Below are positions 45,082-54,825 of a stretch of 64,000 bases of DNA, one piece after another; position 1 is the stretch's first letter; every line of letters begins with the position of its first letter. The position numbers were made by a program, and so were the translations under genes. The notes beneath the pieces are model-generated. The model was not told where the DNA came from. It saw only the letters and a list, made by a program, of their open reading frames with translations, and made no database searches. This DNA is from Rhodopseudomonas telluris (GTDB lineage Bacteria; Pseudomonadota; Alphaproteobacteria; Rhizobiales; Xanthobacteraceae): positions 124,001-188,000 of the forward strand of contig NZ_JBHLWM010000001.1 in assembly GCF_042432815.1 (NCBI RefSeq), written 5' to 3'.

Positions 45082-46083
45082 GTGGCGGACATGGCAGTAG
45101 ACAGCACGGGGCTGCAAGCGGCGGCTGGACCTTATGATCGGGCCCGCGCCCTGAGTGCCTTCAAGCTCAGCGACTCGGCGTTCTACTGGACCACCCGCGC
45201 CTGCGCGATCTCGGTCCTGCTCATCCTCGGCGGCATCATCATCTCGCTGATGGTCGGCGCCTGGCCGGCGCTGCGCGAATTCGGCTTCTCCTTCCTGACC
45301 ACCGCCCGCTGGGCTCCCGCCAACGATCCGCCGGTGCTCGGCGCACTCGGCCCGATCTACGGCACGCTGGTGACCTCGGTGATCGCGATGGTGATCGCCA
45401 TCCCGGTCGGCCTCGGCATCGCGATCTTCCTCACCGAGCTGTGCCCGATGTGGCTGCGTCGCCCGATCGGCCTCGCCATCGAACTGCTCGCCGGCATTCC
45501 GTCGATCATCTACGGCATGTGGGGCTTCTTCGTACTCGGCCCGTTCCTGGCCAATCATTTCCAGCCGGCGATGATCGCGCTGTTCGATGGCGTGCCGGTG
45601 CTCGGCACCATCTTCGCCGGGCCGCCGTCCTATCTCAGCCTGTTCAATGCCTCGCTGATCCTCGCCATCATGGTGCTGCCGTTCATCACCGCGATCTCGG
45701 TCGATGTGTTCAAGACCGTGCCGCCGGTGCTGAAGGAAGCCGCCTACGGGGTCGGCTGCACCACCTGGGAAGTCGTCCGCAAGGTGGTGATCCCCTACAC
45801 CCGGGTCGGCGTGATCGGCGGCATCATGCTGGCGCTCGGCCGCGCGCTCGGCGAGACCATGGCGGTGACCTTCATCATCGGCAATTCGTTCCGGATTTCC
45901 GGCTCGATCTTCGGTCCCGGCACCACCATCTCGGCGGCGATCGCGTCCGAGTTCGCCGAGAGCGACGGCCTGCATCAGTCCGGCCTGATCCTGCTCGGCC
46001 TGCTGCTGTTCATTCTGACGTTCATCGTGCTGGCGGCCGCGCGCCTGCTGCTGCTGCGGCTCGAACTGAAGGCGGGCAAGTAA
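45082..46083 (+). CDS. pstC: PstC, phosphate ABC permease
   Basis: A 333-residue permease with about six spans. Landmarks are PIYGTLVTSVIAMVIAIPVG, AGIPSIIYGMWGFFVLGPF and the coupling motif KEAAYGVGCTTWEVVRKVVI with GRALGETMAVTF. It forms the channel with PstA. The GTG start has AGGAG at a good distance; a Met 9 bases downstream is an alternative. Confidence 0.95.
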   Translation: MADMAVDSTGLQAAAGPYDRARALSAFKLSDSAFYWTTRACAISVLLILGGIIISLMVGAWPALREFGFSFLTTARWAPANDPPVLGALGPIYGTLVTSVIAMVIAIPVGLGIAIFLTELCPMWLRRPIGLAIELLAGIPSIIYGMWGFFVLGPFLANHFQPAMIALFDGVPVLGTIFAGPPSYLSLFNASLILAIMVLPFITAISVDVFKTVPPVLKEAAYGVGCTTWEVVRKVVIPYTRVGVIGGIMLALGRALGETMAVTFIIGNSFRISGSIFGPGTTISAAIASEFAESDGLHQSGLILLGLLLFILTFIVLAAARLLLLRLELKAGK

Positions 46084-46085
46084 TC

Positions 46086-46949
46086 ATGTCGACGACCCAA
46101 GCCGTCAATCCGATCTACAAGCGCCGCCACCGCACCGACGTGATCATCAAGGTGCTGTGCTCGGCCGCCGCGCTGTTCGGCGTCACCTGGCTGGCGCTGA
46201 TCCTGTTCACGCTGTTCTGGAACGGCCTCGCCGGCCTGCATCTGCAGGTGTTCACCCAGAACACGCCGCCGCCGGGCTCGAACGAAGGCGGCCTGCTCAA
46301 CGCCATCGTCGGCTCGATCATCATGACGGTGCTGGGCGTCGGCATCGGCGCGCCGCTTGGCCTGTTCGCCGGCACGTACCTCGCCGAATACGGCAAGCAC
46401 GATCGGCTCACCTCGGTGATCCGCTTCATCAACGACATCCTGCTCAGCGCGCCGTCGATCATCATCGGCCTGTTCATCTACGGCGCGGTAGTGGTGACGA
46501 TGGGGCGGTTCTCGGCGCTCGCGGGTTCGCTGGCGCTGGCCGTCATCGTCATTCCGGTGGTGGTGCGGACCACCGAGGACATGCTGCTGCTGGTCCCGAG
46601 CTCGCTGCGCGAAGCGGCTTCCGCGCTCGGTCTGCCGCGCTCGCTGGTGATCCGCCGGATCGCCTACCGCGCCGCCCGGGCCGGTCTCATCACCGGCATC
46701 CTGCTGGCCACGGCGCGCGTCGCCGGCGAGACCGCGCCGCTGCTGTTCACGGCGCTCAGCAATCAGTTCTTCAGCTTCGACCTGACCAAGACGATGGCCA
46801 ACCTGCCGGTGACCATCAACAACTTCGTTCAGAGCCCCTACGATTACTGGAAGCAGCTCGCCTGGACGGGCGCTCTGCTGATCACCCTGACCGTGCTTGC
46901 CCTGAATATTGGTGCGCGCATCATCGGCGCCGAGAGGACCACGAAATGA
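46086..46949 (+). CDS. pstA: PstA, phosphate ABC permease
   Basis: A 287-residue permease, two bases after pstC. Landmarks are GGLLNAIVGSIIMTVLGVGI, SAPSIIIGLFIYGAVV, the coupling loop REAASALGLPRSLVIRRIAY and ARVAGETAPLLFTA. It is the second half of the phosphate channel. Its stop overlaps pstB by four bases. Confidence 0.96.
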   Translation: MSTTQAVNPIYKRRHRTDVIIKVLCSAAALFGVTWLALILFTLFWNGLAGLHLQVFTQNTPPPGSNEGGLLNAIVGSIIMTVLGVGIGAPLGLFAGTYLAEYGKHDRLTSVIRFINDILLSAPSIIIGLFIYGAVVVTMGRFSALAGSLALAVIVIPVVVRTTEDMLLLVPSSLREAASALGLPRSLVIRRIAYRAARAGLITGILLATARVAGETAPLLFTALSNQFFSFDLTKTMANLPVTINNFVQSPYDYWKQLAWTGALLITLTVLALNIGARIIGAERTTK

Positions 46950-47770
46950 CCGAGATTTCGATTGCCACCACGCTGCCGAGCGGACCTGGCCCCGCCATCG
47001 CCAGCCAGCCCGACGGCCCGGCCAAGGTGGTGGTGCGCGATCTGAACTTCTACTACGGCCAGAACCACGCGCTGAAGCACATCAACCTCGCGCTCGCCAC
47101 CAACCGGGTTACCGCCTTCATCGGCCCGTCGGGCTGCGGCAAGTCGACCCTGCTGCGGATCTTCAACCGGATGTACGATCTGTATCCGGGGCAGCGCGCC
47201 GAGGGGCAGGTGATGCTCGACGGTCAGAACGTGCTGGATCCGAAGCTCGACCTCAACCTGCTGCGCGCCCGCGTCGGCATGGTGTTCCAGAAGCCGACGC
47301 CGTTCCCGATGACGATCTATGAGAACATCGCGTTCGGCATCCGGCTGTACGAGAAGATCTCCAAGTCGGAGATGGACGGCCGCGTCGAGAAGGCGCTGCG
47401 CGGCGCCGCGCTGTGGACCGAGGTCAAGGACAAGCTCGGGGCCTCCGGCCTCAGCCTGTCGGGCGGCCAGCAGCAGCGTCTGTGCATCGCCCGCACCATC
47501 GCGGTGCGGCCCGAAGTGATCCTGTTCGACGAGCCGTGCTCGGCGCTCGATCCGATCTCGACCGCCAAGATCGAAGAGCTGATCGACGAACTCAAGGAAG
47601 ACTACACGATCGCGATCGTCACCCATAACATGCAGCAGGCGGCCCGCGTCTCGGAGTCGACCGCGTTCATGTATCTCGGTGAGCTGATCGAGTTCGGCCC
47701 GACCAACAAGATCTTCACGTCGCCGAACGATCGGCGGACCCAGGATTACATCACCGGCCGCTTCGGCTGA
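46946..47770 (+). CDS. pstB: PstB, phosphate ABC transporter ATPase
   Basis: A 274-residue ATPase. Walker A GPSGCGKST, RVGMVFQKPTPFPMTIYENI in the Q-loop region, signature LSGGQQQRLCIARTI, Walker B ILFDEPCSALDP and the switch His in THNMQQAARVS. ATGA overlap with pstA fixes the start at 46946. It drives phosphate import and is also part of the PhoR signalling complex. Confidence 0.97.
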   Translation: MTEISIATTLPSGPGPAIASQPDGPAKVVVRDLNFYYGQNHALKHINLALATNRVTAFIGPSGCGKSTLLRIFNRMYDLYPGQRAEGQVMLDGQNVLDPKLDLNLLRARVGMVFQKPTPFPMTIYENIAFGIRLYEKISKSEMDGRVEKALRGAALWTEVKDKLGASGLSLSGGQQQRLCIARTIAVRPEVILFDEPCSALDPISTAKIEELIDELKEDYTIAIVTHNMQQAARVSESTAFMYLGELIEFGPTNKIFTSPNDRRTQDYITGRFG

Positions 47771-47795
47771 CGCGCCAGGCGCGAGGAGAACGGAC

Positions 47796-48512
47796 ATGGG
47801 CTTCGAGCACACCACCAAGGCGTTCGACGGCGACCTTCAGGAACTGACCCGCATGGTCGCCGAAATGGGCGGTCTGGCCGAACGCCAGATCGTCGACTCG
47901 GTCGACGCGCTGGTCCGGCGCGACGTCGCGCTCGGCGCGCGCGTCGTGGCGGCCGATCAGGAAATCGACCAGATGCAGCGCGCGATCGAAGAGCGCGCGG
48001 TGCTGACGATCGCGCGGCGGCAGCCGATGGCGGTCGACCTGCGCGACATCGTCGGCGCGATGCGGGTCGCCACCGACCTGGAGCGGATCGGCGATCTCTC
48101 CAAGAACATCGCCAAGCGCGTCAACGCCATCGACAGCGACTTCCACCCGCTGAAGCTGATCCGCGGCCTCGAGCACATGACCGATCTGGTGCAGTCCCAG
48201 GTCAAGGCGGTGCTGGACGCCTATACGGCGCACGATTTGCCCGCCGCGATGGTGGTGTGGAACGGCGACGAGGAAGTCGACGCGATCTGCACCTCGCTGT
48301 TCCGCGAGCTGCTCACCTACATGATGGAAGATCCGCGCAACATCTCGTTCTGCATCCACCTGATGTTCTGCGCCAAGAATATCGAGCGGATCGGCGACCA
48401 CGCCACCAACATCGCCGAGACGGTGTTCTACATGATCGAAGGCCAGCAGATTCTGGACAAGCGCCCGAAGGGCGACATGACCACCTTCGCCAACGCCACG
48501 CCGGGCAACTAA
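47796..48512 (+). CDS. phoU: PhoU, phosphate signalling regulator
   Basis: A 238-residue cytoplasmic protein made of two three-helix bundles. The repeated metal-binding motifs are seen in DLERIGDLSKNIAKR and NIERIGDHATNIAET. It connects Pst transport state to PhoR and prevents toxic phosphate import. It starts 25 bases after pstB. Confidence 0.96.
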   Translation: MGFEHTTKAFDGDLQELTRMVAEMGGLAERQIVDSVDALVRRDVALGARVVAADQEIDQMQRAIEERAVLTIARRQPMAVDLRDIVGAMRVATDLERIGDLSKNIAKRVNAIDSDFHPLKLIRGLEHMTDLVQSQVKAVLDAYTAHDLPAAMVVWNGDEEVDAICTSLFRELLTYMMEDPRNISFCIHLMFCAKNIERIGDHATNIAETVFYMIEGQQILDKRPKGDMTTFANATPGN

Positions 48513-48565
48513 CGTATCGTCCGCGAACCGCGGACGGTGCCCAACGATGAAGACGAGGACGACAT

Positions 48566-49279
48566 ATGGGCGCGCGCATTCTGGTAGTTGAAGACGAGGA
48601 AGCGCTGACCACGCTGCTGCGCTACAATCTGGAATCCGACGGCTACGACGTCGAGACCGTCGCACGCGGCGACGACGCCGATACAAGGATGAAGGAGCGG
48701 ATTCCGGATCTGGTGGTGCTGGACTGGATGCTGCCGGGCCTGTCCGGCATCGAACTGTGCCGTCGCCTGCGGGCGCGGCCGGAGACCAAGCAGCTACCGA
48801 TCATCATGCTGACCGCGCGCGGCGAGGAAAGCGAGCGCGTCCGCGGGCTCGCCACCGGGGCCGACGACTACATCGTCAAGCCGTTCTCGGTGCCGGAACT
48901 GCTGGCGCGGGTGAAGGGTCTGCTACGGCGCGCGGCGCCGGAGCGGCTCGCCACCGTGCTGTCCTACGGCGATCTCGAACTCGACCGCGACAAGCGTCGC
49001 GTCGCACGCTCCGGCCGGCCGATCGACCTCGGTCCGACGGAGTATCGCCTGCTCGAGTTCTTCCTGGAGCATCCCGGCCGGGTGTTCAGTCGGGAGCAGC
49101 TGCTCGACGGCGTCTGGGGCCGTGACATCTATATCGACGAACGCACCGTCGACGTGCACATCGGCCGGCTGCGCAAGCTGCTCAACCCCGGCCGCGAACA
49201 GGACCCGATCCGCACCGTCCGCGGCGCGGGTTACGCGCTGGACGACCGCTTCGCCAAGGCGGAAAGCAGCCCGTCCTGA
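48566..49279 (+). CDS. phoB: PhoB, phosphate regulon response regulator
   Basis: A 237-residue OmpR-class activator. Receiver (1-120) with phospho-acceptor Asp53 in VLDWMLPG and Lys in DYIVKPFS; winged-helix domain (about 135-230) with LGPTEYRLLEFFLEHPGRVF and RTVDVHIGRLRKLL. It binds PHO boxes such as the one at 43721. Unlike E. coli, phoB is at the 3' end of pst-phoU and phoR at the 5' end, the usual alphaproteobacterial order. Confidence 0.96.
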   Translation: MGARILVVEDEEALTTLLRYNLESDGYDVETVARGDDADTRMKERIPDLVVLDWMLPGLSGIELCRRLRARPETKQLPIIMLTARGEESERVRGLATGADDYIVKPFSVPELLARVKGLLRRAAPERLATVLSYGDLELDRDKRRVARSGRPIDLGPTEYRLLEFFLEHPGRVFSREQLLDGVWGRDIYIDERTVDVHIGRLRKLLNPGREQDPIRTVRGAGYALDDRFAKAESSPS

Positions 49280-49349
49280 TTGTTAGTTCGATCGGGATCG
49301 AGCGCGAAGGTGGCGTGAGCGACGCAGCGCCTGAACGGTAGCTCATCGG

Positions 49350-49423
49350 TAGCCCGCATGAGCGGAAGCGACATGCGGGGGTGACCGGTGCTTCCCGCAT
49401 ATCACTTCCGCTCATGCGGGCTA
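49350..49423. repeat. Long inverted repeat
   Basis: Perfect 19-base arms TAGCCCGCATGAGCGGAAG (49350-49368) and its complement (49405-49423) enclose 36 bases that contain further partial copies of CATGCGGG. It resembles dispersed palindromic elements of this lineage. Confidence 0.8.
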
Positions 49424-49443
49424 TGATTTTGACGCCATCACAG

Positions 49444-49475
49444 CCGAGATCCTCCGCGAAAGCGGAGGATCTCGG
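49444..49475. terminator. Perfect 14-bp hairpin with GAAA tetraloop
   Basis: CCGAGATCCTCCGC, loop GAAA, GCGGAGGATCTCGG. The GNRA loop makes it very stable as RNA on the plus strand. No T run follows. It could stop phoB transcription with Rho or protect the message. Confidence 0.65.
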
Positions 49476-49592
49476 ATTGCAGCGGGGGCGTGTGGAGCAA
49501 CTGGCGCTCTGGAATGCTGGGTCGCCCGTCTTGCGCAGGCGCTGCCGTTTGAGCGGCGACTAACATGGCGCCCAAGCGGCGCTGGTATCAGT

Positions 49593-49617
49593 GCCCTCTC
49601 CGCTCGCGGGAGAGGGC
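49593..49617. repeat. GC-rich inverted repeat
   Basis: GCCCTCTCC and its partner GGAGAGGGC surround GCTCGCG, followed by GGGTGAGGG; this is a widespread intergenic repeat in rhizobia and relatives. Just downstream of the gcrA stop. Confidence 0.6.
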
Positions 49618-49660
49618 AGCCTCGGCGCCGGCCGCCCGTGCGGTCGGGTGAGGGGGCGTG

Positions 49661-50170
49661 TTACCGCGTGGTCTTCGGGGCAGCGCGGCGGCGGTCGCCG
49701 ACGGGCTGGTAGGCGATGCGCGAGTGGTGCGCGCAGTAGGGCAGGCCGGGCAGCGACTTGCCGCCGCAGAAGAAGAATTCCGGATTGCTCGGATCGCCGA
49801 TCGGCCAGTGGCAGGTGGCTTCGTTGAGCTCGAGCAGCGACAGCCGCTGGTTCATCGGCACCACGTTGTCGTAGGTGACCGGTTCCGGCTCGGCCTCGAC
49901 TTCGAACACATGCGCGAGCGCGGTGTTGCCGCGCGCCACCGGACGTGTGACCCGCATCATATGCTGGGCCGGACGCGCCTTGCGCGGGCGCGGCGCGGCT
50001 GAGGTCGGGCTCTTGGCCCGGCCCGACAGGCCGAGACGGTGCACCTTGCCGATCACGGCGTTACGCGTCACGTTGCCGAGCTCCGCGGCAATTTGACTCG
50101 CCGACAGCCCGCCTTCCCATAATTTCTTCAACTGCTCGACGCGCTCGTCCGTCCAGGTCAATGCCGTCAT
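49661..50170 (-). CDS. gcrA: GcrA cell-cycle regulator
   Basis: A 169-residue regulator. The N-terminal DNA-binding domain reads TWTDERVEQLKKLWEGGLSA then ELGNVTRNAVIGKVHRLGLS, the GcrA hallmark. The C-terminal region has CHWPIGDP, FFCGG and YCAHHSRIAYQP with conserved Cys and His. In Caulobacter, GcrA binds sigma70 and promotes transcription at promoters with methylated GANTC sites. The Met at 50170 is chosen because the domain begins there; the upstream extension is basic filler. Confidence 0.96.
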   Translation of the reverse strand: MTALTWTDERVEQLKKLWEGGLSASQIAAELGNVTRNAVIGKVHRLGLSGRAKSPTSAAPRPRKARPAQHMMRVTRPVARGNTALAHVFEVEAEPEPVTYDNVVPMNQRLSLLELNEATCHWPIGDPSNPEFFFCGGKSLPGLPYCAHHSRIAYQPVGDRRRAAPKTTR

Positions 50171-50376
50171 CGTTCTATCCCTTCCTGCCGCGCGGCGCTG
50201 GTTCAGCGCGGAACCGCAGCTGTGAGGTCGTCCAAATGTCTTGCCGGCAGAATCCCTTAGCCCTCGCCGGACGACCATTGCCGCCCGGGCGATACGCACC
50301 CACCGAGAGCTCAATAAGGATTACAAACCGCGCACGAGATGTCGTACCCGACAGCCAAAACGCTACAATATGCCGT

Positions 50377-50431
50377 GACTCACGCGCAAGAGTCAGACCT
50401 GGTGCGTCCACACCTTCTCATCAAGTGAGTC
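50377..50431. promoter_or_regulatory. Cluster of three GANTC (CcrM methylation) sites
   Basis: GACTC at 50377, GAGTC at 50390 and GAGTC at 50427 fall within 55 bases, some 210-260 bases upstream of gcrA. GANTC is the target of the CcrM methylase whose marks GcrA reads, so this may be a methylation-sensitive promoter for gcrA itself. Confidence 0.6.
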
Positions 50432-50524
50432 ATAACCGTCACAGCGGCGATGTTGCGGCAGCCCCGACGCAGGTCGTTGAAAGCCCCGGTTGACAGGCAC
50501 TTCAGCGCACCTAGAATGTCCCTA

Positions 50525-50548
50525 CGTGCCGCCTGGAAAGGCGGCACG
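50525..50548 (+). terminator. Leader hairpin with T-rich tail before argD
   Basis: CGTGCCGCC pairs with GGCGGCACG across TGGAAA, followed by TTTCGTTTT. It lies 80 bases before the argD start in the sense orientation, so it would end transcription before argD unless bypassed. A promoter downstream of it is the alternative. Confidence 0.7.
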
Positions 50549-50627
50549 TTTCGTTTTCGGGGTACGTTGGCCCGTGACCGCGTCGCAAGCGGCCGGCCGG
50601 CGGCCCGCTTTTCCGATTGGATCGGCC

Positions 50628-51838
50628 ATGTCGAGCGCAGCTTCTACGTCCCATCTTTTGCCGGTATTCGCCAGGGCGGACGTCGCCTTCGAGCGCGGCG
50701 AGGGCGTCTGGCTGCACGGCGCCGACGGCGAGCGCTATCTCGACTTCACCAGCGGTGTCGCGGTCAATTCGCTCGGCCATTGCCACCCGCATCTGGTCGA
50801 GGCGCTGCAGCAGCAGGCGACGAAGCTGTGGCACATGTCGAACCTGTTCAAGAGCCCGGACGGCGAGCGGCTGGCGGCGCGGCTGTGCGAACAGAGCTTC
50901 GCCGACAAGGTGTTCTTCGCCAATTCGGGCGCCGAGGCGATGGAATGCGCGCTGAAGATGGCGCGGCACTATCACTTCTCGAAAGGCGCGCCGGAGCGCA
51001 CCCGCATCATCACCTTCGAGGGCGCGTTCCATGGCCGCACGCTCGGCACGCTCGCGGCGACCGGCTCGGCCAAGTATCTCGAAGGCTATGGCGAGCCGCT
51101 GAGCGGCTTCGACCAGGTGCCGCTCGGCGACATCGAAGCGGTGAAGAAGGCGATCGGCCCGCACACCGCCGCCATCCTGATCGAGCCGCTGCAAGGCGAG
51201 GGCGGCGTGCGCTCGCCCGAGACCGCGTTCTTCCGCGCGCTGCGCGAGCTGTGCGATCAGCACGGCCTGCTGCTGATTTTCGACGAGGTGCAGACCGGCA
51301 TGGGCCGCACCGGCGAGCTGTTCGCCTACAAGCGGATCGGCGTCACGCCGGACCTGATGTCGCTCGCCAAGGCGCTCGGCGGCGGCTTCCCGATCGGCGC
51401 GTGCCTGGCGACCGCCGAGGCGGCAACCGGCATGGCGCCGGGCTCGCACGGCTCGACCTTCGGCGGCAATCCGCTGGCGGTGGCGTCCGCCAATGCGGTG
51501 CTCGACGTGATGCTGAAGCCCGGCTTCTTCGACCACGTCAAGAAGATCTCGGTGCTGCTGAAGCAGAAGCTCGCCGGCGTGGTCGATCGCTTTCCGCAGG
51601 TGCTGAGCGAAGTGCGCGGCGAGGGGCTGCTGATCGGCCTCAAGGCCGTGGTGCCGTCGCCCGATCTGGTCGCCGCGCTGCGCGATCAGAAGCTGCTCAC
51701 CGTCGGCGCCGGCGACAATGTCGTCCGCCTGCTGCCGCCGCTGATCGTCAGCGAGGCCGAGATCGAAGAGGCGGTGACGCGGCTGGAGCGGGCCTGCACG
51801 GTGCTGAGCGGACAGGCCGCGCAGCGGGAGGCGGTGTG

Positions 51839-51839
<1 letters not shown>
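50628..51839 (+). CDS. argD: ArgD, acetylornithine aminotransferase
   Basis: A 403-residue class III PLP aminotransferase. Motifs: NSGAEAMECALKMAR for the phosphate cup, FEGAFHGRTLG, FDEVQTGMGRTG with the cofactor Asp219, and PLP Lys248 in SLAKALGGGFPIGA. It converts N-acetylglutamate semialdehyde to N-acetylornithine in arginine synthesis. The Met at 50628 fits the family start. The stop overlaps the argF start (TGATG), so the pair is one operon. Confidence 0.95.
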
Positions 51840-52771
<932 letters not shown>

Positions 52772-52800
52772 TTACTTTCTTCCCATGTGAGCGAAGCGGC

Positions 52801-52933
52801 CACGGTGCCCCCCCTTGCGGGGGGCGGCCGAGCGAAGCGGAGGCCGGGGTGGGGGTACCCCGAGCACTGAGTGTGGGGCTCCCCACTCGACCGGCCTTAC
52901 GGCCGGCCACCCTCCCCGCAGGGGGGGGGGACT
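52801..52933. repeat. GC-rich palindromic repeat block after argF
   Basis: Contains the hairpin GCCCCCCCTTGCGGGGGGC at 52807-52825, then several short dyads such as GGGGTGGGGGTACCCC and GGCCGTAAGGCCGG-like arms, and a run of ten G near the end. It is part of the 240-base gap before hslO and probably ends the arg operon. Confidence 0.6.
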
Positions 52934-53014
52934 AGCCTGCTCCGCGGCAACGCAGCCATTCACCCTTCAGCTCAGCCCTTCCGATCCCCGTCTCCCGCCC
53001 CCAGATAAGCGCCC

Positions 53015-54013
53015 ATGACCTCACAGACCCCTGATCCCAATACCCCCGAAACGCCCGTCCGCGCGCCGTCGGCCGTTCCGATCGACGACAGCGTGCTGCC
53101 GTTCGAAGTCGGCCCGCTCGACCTGCGCGGCCGGCTGACTCGGCTCGGCCCGGCGCTCGACGAGCTGCTGGAAAAGCACGCCTATCCGACGCCGGTGGCC
53201 AAGCTGCTCGGCGAGGCGATCGTGCTGGCGACGCTGCTCGGCTCGGCGCTGAAGTTCGACGGCCGCTTCATCCTGCAGACCCAGACCGACGGGCCGGTGT
53301 CGCTGCTGATCGTCGATTTCCAGGCGCCCGACCGGCTGCGCGCCTATGCGCGGTTCGACGAGAGCCGGCTGGAGCCGGGGCTCGATTCCGGTGCGTTGCT
53401 CGGCAAGGGCCATCTGGCGATGACCATCGACCAAGGCCCCGACATGAGCCGCTACCAGGGCCTGGTCGCGCTCGATGGCGGCGGTCTGGAAGAAGCCGCG
53501 CACGAATACTTCCTGCGCTCCGAGCAGATCCCCACCCGAGTGCGGCTCGCGGTCGGCGAGGAATGGCGTGGCGGCGAGGGCGGTCGGCACCACTGGCGCG
53601 CCGGCGGCATGCTGCTGCAGTTTCTGCCCAAGGCGCCGGAGCGCGCCCGGCAGGCCGATCTCGATCCGGGCGATGCGCCCGAAGGCGCCGCGGTCCATGC
53701 CGTGCCGGAGGACGACGCGTGGGTCGAAGGCCAGTCGCTGATCGGCACCGTGGAGGACATCGAGCTGATCGACCCGGCGCTGTCCGGCGAGCGGCTGCTG
53801 TACCGCCTGTTCCATGAGCGCGGCGTCCGCGTCTTCTCCTCGCTGCCGCTGCGCGCGCAATGCTCGTGCTCGCGCGATGCCGTCTCCGGCATGCTGTCCC
53901 GCTTCTCCCCGCAGGACCGCGCCGACATGGTCAAGGACGACAAGGTCGTCGTGACCTGCGAGTTTTGCAGCTCGGTGTACGAATTCACGCCGCAGGAAGC
54001 CGGCGTCGAGTAG
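53015..54013 (+). CDS. hslO: Hsp33 redox-activated chaperone
   Basis: A 332-residue chaperone. The N-terminal substrate domain begins near FEVGPLDLRGRLTRLGPALD; the linker follows, and the C-terminal zinc switch has CSCS and, 30 residues later, CEFC. Oxidation of these four Cys releases zinc and activates holdase function. The N-terminal 25 residues are Pro-rich. It ends normally after the zinc domain. Confidence 0.95.
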   Translation: MTSQTPDPNTPETPVRAPSAVPIDDSVLPFEVGPLDLRGRLTRLGPALDELLEKHAYPTPVAKLLGEAIVLATLLGSALKFDGRFILQTQTDGPVSLLIVDFQAPDRLRAYARFDESRLEPGLDSGALLGKGHLAMTIDQGPDMSRYQGLVALDGGGLEEAAHEYFLRSEQIPTRVRLAVGEEWRGGEGGRHHWRAGGMLLQFLPKAPERARQADLDPGDAPEGAAVHAVPEDDAWVEGQSLIGTVEDIELIDPALSGERLLYRLFHERGVRVFSSLPLRAQCSCSRDAVSGMLSRFSPQDRADMVKDDKVVVTCEFCSSVYEFTPQEAGVE

Positions 54014-54022
54014 TTCAGACGC

Positions 54023-54110
54023 GTGGGGTGGGTAAGCGAAGCGTGCCCACCGATTGCAGACGAGGCCGCTGATGGACGTGGGCACGGCGCGATGCGCCTT
54101 TGCCCACCTC
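54023..54110. repeat. Intergenic inverted repeat
   Basis: GTGGGTAAGCGAAGCGTGCC near the left and GCGCCTTTGCCCAC near the right, with GTGGGCACGGCGCG between, form overlapping GTGGGCA/TGCCCAC dyads. Found between convergent hslO and apaG; it resembles dispersed repeats of this group. Confidence 0.55.
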
Positions 54111-54117
54111 CGGCGCC

Positions 54118-54510
54118 TCAGTTCAGCGTCCGCTTCCCTTCCGGACTGTCCAGCGAGAACGCCGGGACGTCGATTTCGAAGCGTTCGCCGGTTTCGCTTT
54201 CCATCTGGTAGCGGCCGGCCATGAAGCCGGAGGCGGTGGGGAGGGGGACGCCGCTGGTGTATTCGAAGCGCTCGCCGGGCGCGAGCACCGGCTGTTCGCC
54301 GACCACGCCCTCGCCGCGGACCTCCTGGGTCCGGCCGGAGGCGTCGGTGATCACCCAATGCCGGGTGCGCAGTTGCACGGTCTCGTCGCCCGAATTGGTT
54401 ATCACGACGGTGTAGGACCAGAAGAACTGCCGGTTCTCGGCGGAGGACCGTTCGGGCAGGTAGTTCGGCTCGACGGTCACCTCGATCTGACGGGTTACGG
54501 CGCGGTACAT
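54118..54510 (-). CDS. apaG: ApaG
   Basis: A 130-residue single-domain protein of the ApaG/DUF525 fibronectin-like fold. Motifs: QFFWSYTVVITNSG, LRTRHWVITDASG, VRGEGVVGEQPVL and TSGVPLPTASGFMAGRYQM. Family proteins bind nucleotides or pyrophosphates; ApaG contributes to Co2+ and diadenosine tetraphosphate phenotypes in enterics. The Met at 54510 matches the family start. Confidence 0.95.
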   Translation of the reverse strand: MYRAVTRQIEVTVEPNYLPERSSAENRQFFWSYTVVITNSGDETVQLRTRHWVITDASGRTQEVRGEGVVGEQPVLAPGERFEYTSGVPLPTASGFMAGRYQMESETGERFEIDVPAFSLDSPEGKRTLN

Positions 54511-54825
54511 GGACGTTGTTCCAGCTTGCAGTGCAATCATATCGCAAAACCCCGCTTTGAAACCAGCCGCTCGGAACGATTTTCAGTCTACGCACAGTGA
54601 CGAGCCGTGGTTTCAACATAGTTGCGGCTTAGTTCCGCGGCGACGCCGGGTCGCACCGACGGTCTGCACCAGACCGGGCATTGTGCCGTGGCGCCCGCGA
54701 CGCGGTCGCTGCGGCGGATGTCGGGAGGCCGGAAGGTCGCCGTGCTCGGCTGCAAAATCTCGCCTGTGCTCACACAGGCTGGTATATCAGCGTCACGGCG
54801 CGATGCCGCGCCTGCCCGGAGCCCC

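Larger units (their letters stand above)
49280..49660. other. Repeat-rich intergenic region
   Basis: About 380 bases between the convergent phoB and gcrA genes with no supported gene. It holds three separate inverted repeats described in their own entries (49350-49423, 49444-49475 and 49593-49617). Confidence 0.7.
50171..50627. other. Divergent control region of gcrA and argD
   Basis: About 450 bases with no supported gene. It contains three GANTC sites near the gcrA side and a terminator-like hairpin on the argD side, both listed separately. Coding-like frames from 50490 are extensions of argD without a ribosome site. Confidence 0.6.

Noticed and set aside
50490..50627. Upstream extension of argD
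   Set aside because: It would translate through the leader hairpin, and ArgD proteins start at the later Met.
54622..54825. Upstream extension of the OpgC-like protein
   Set aside because: No ribosome site and no membrane or family text; the Met at 54826 starts a typical N-terminus.
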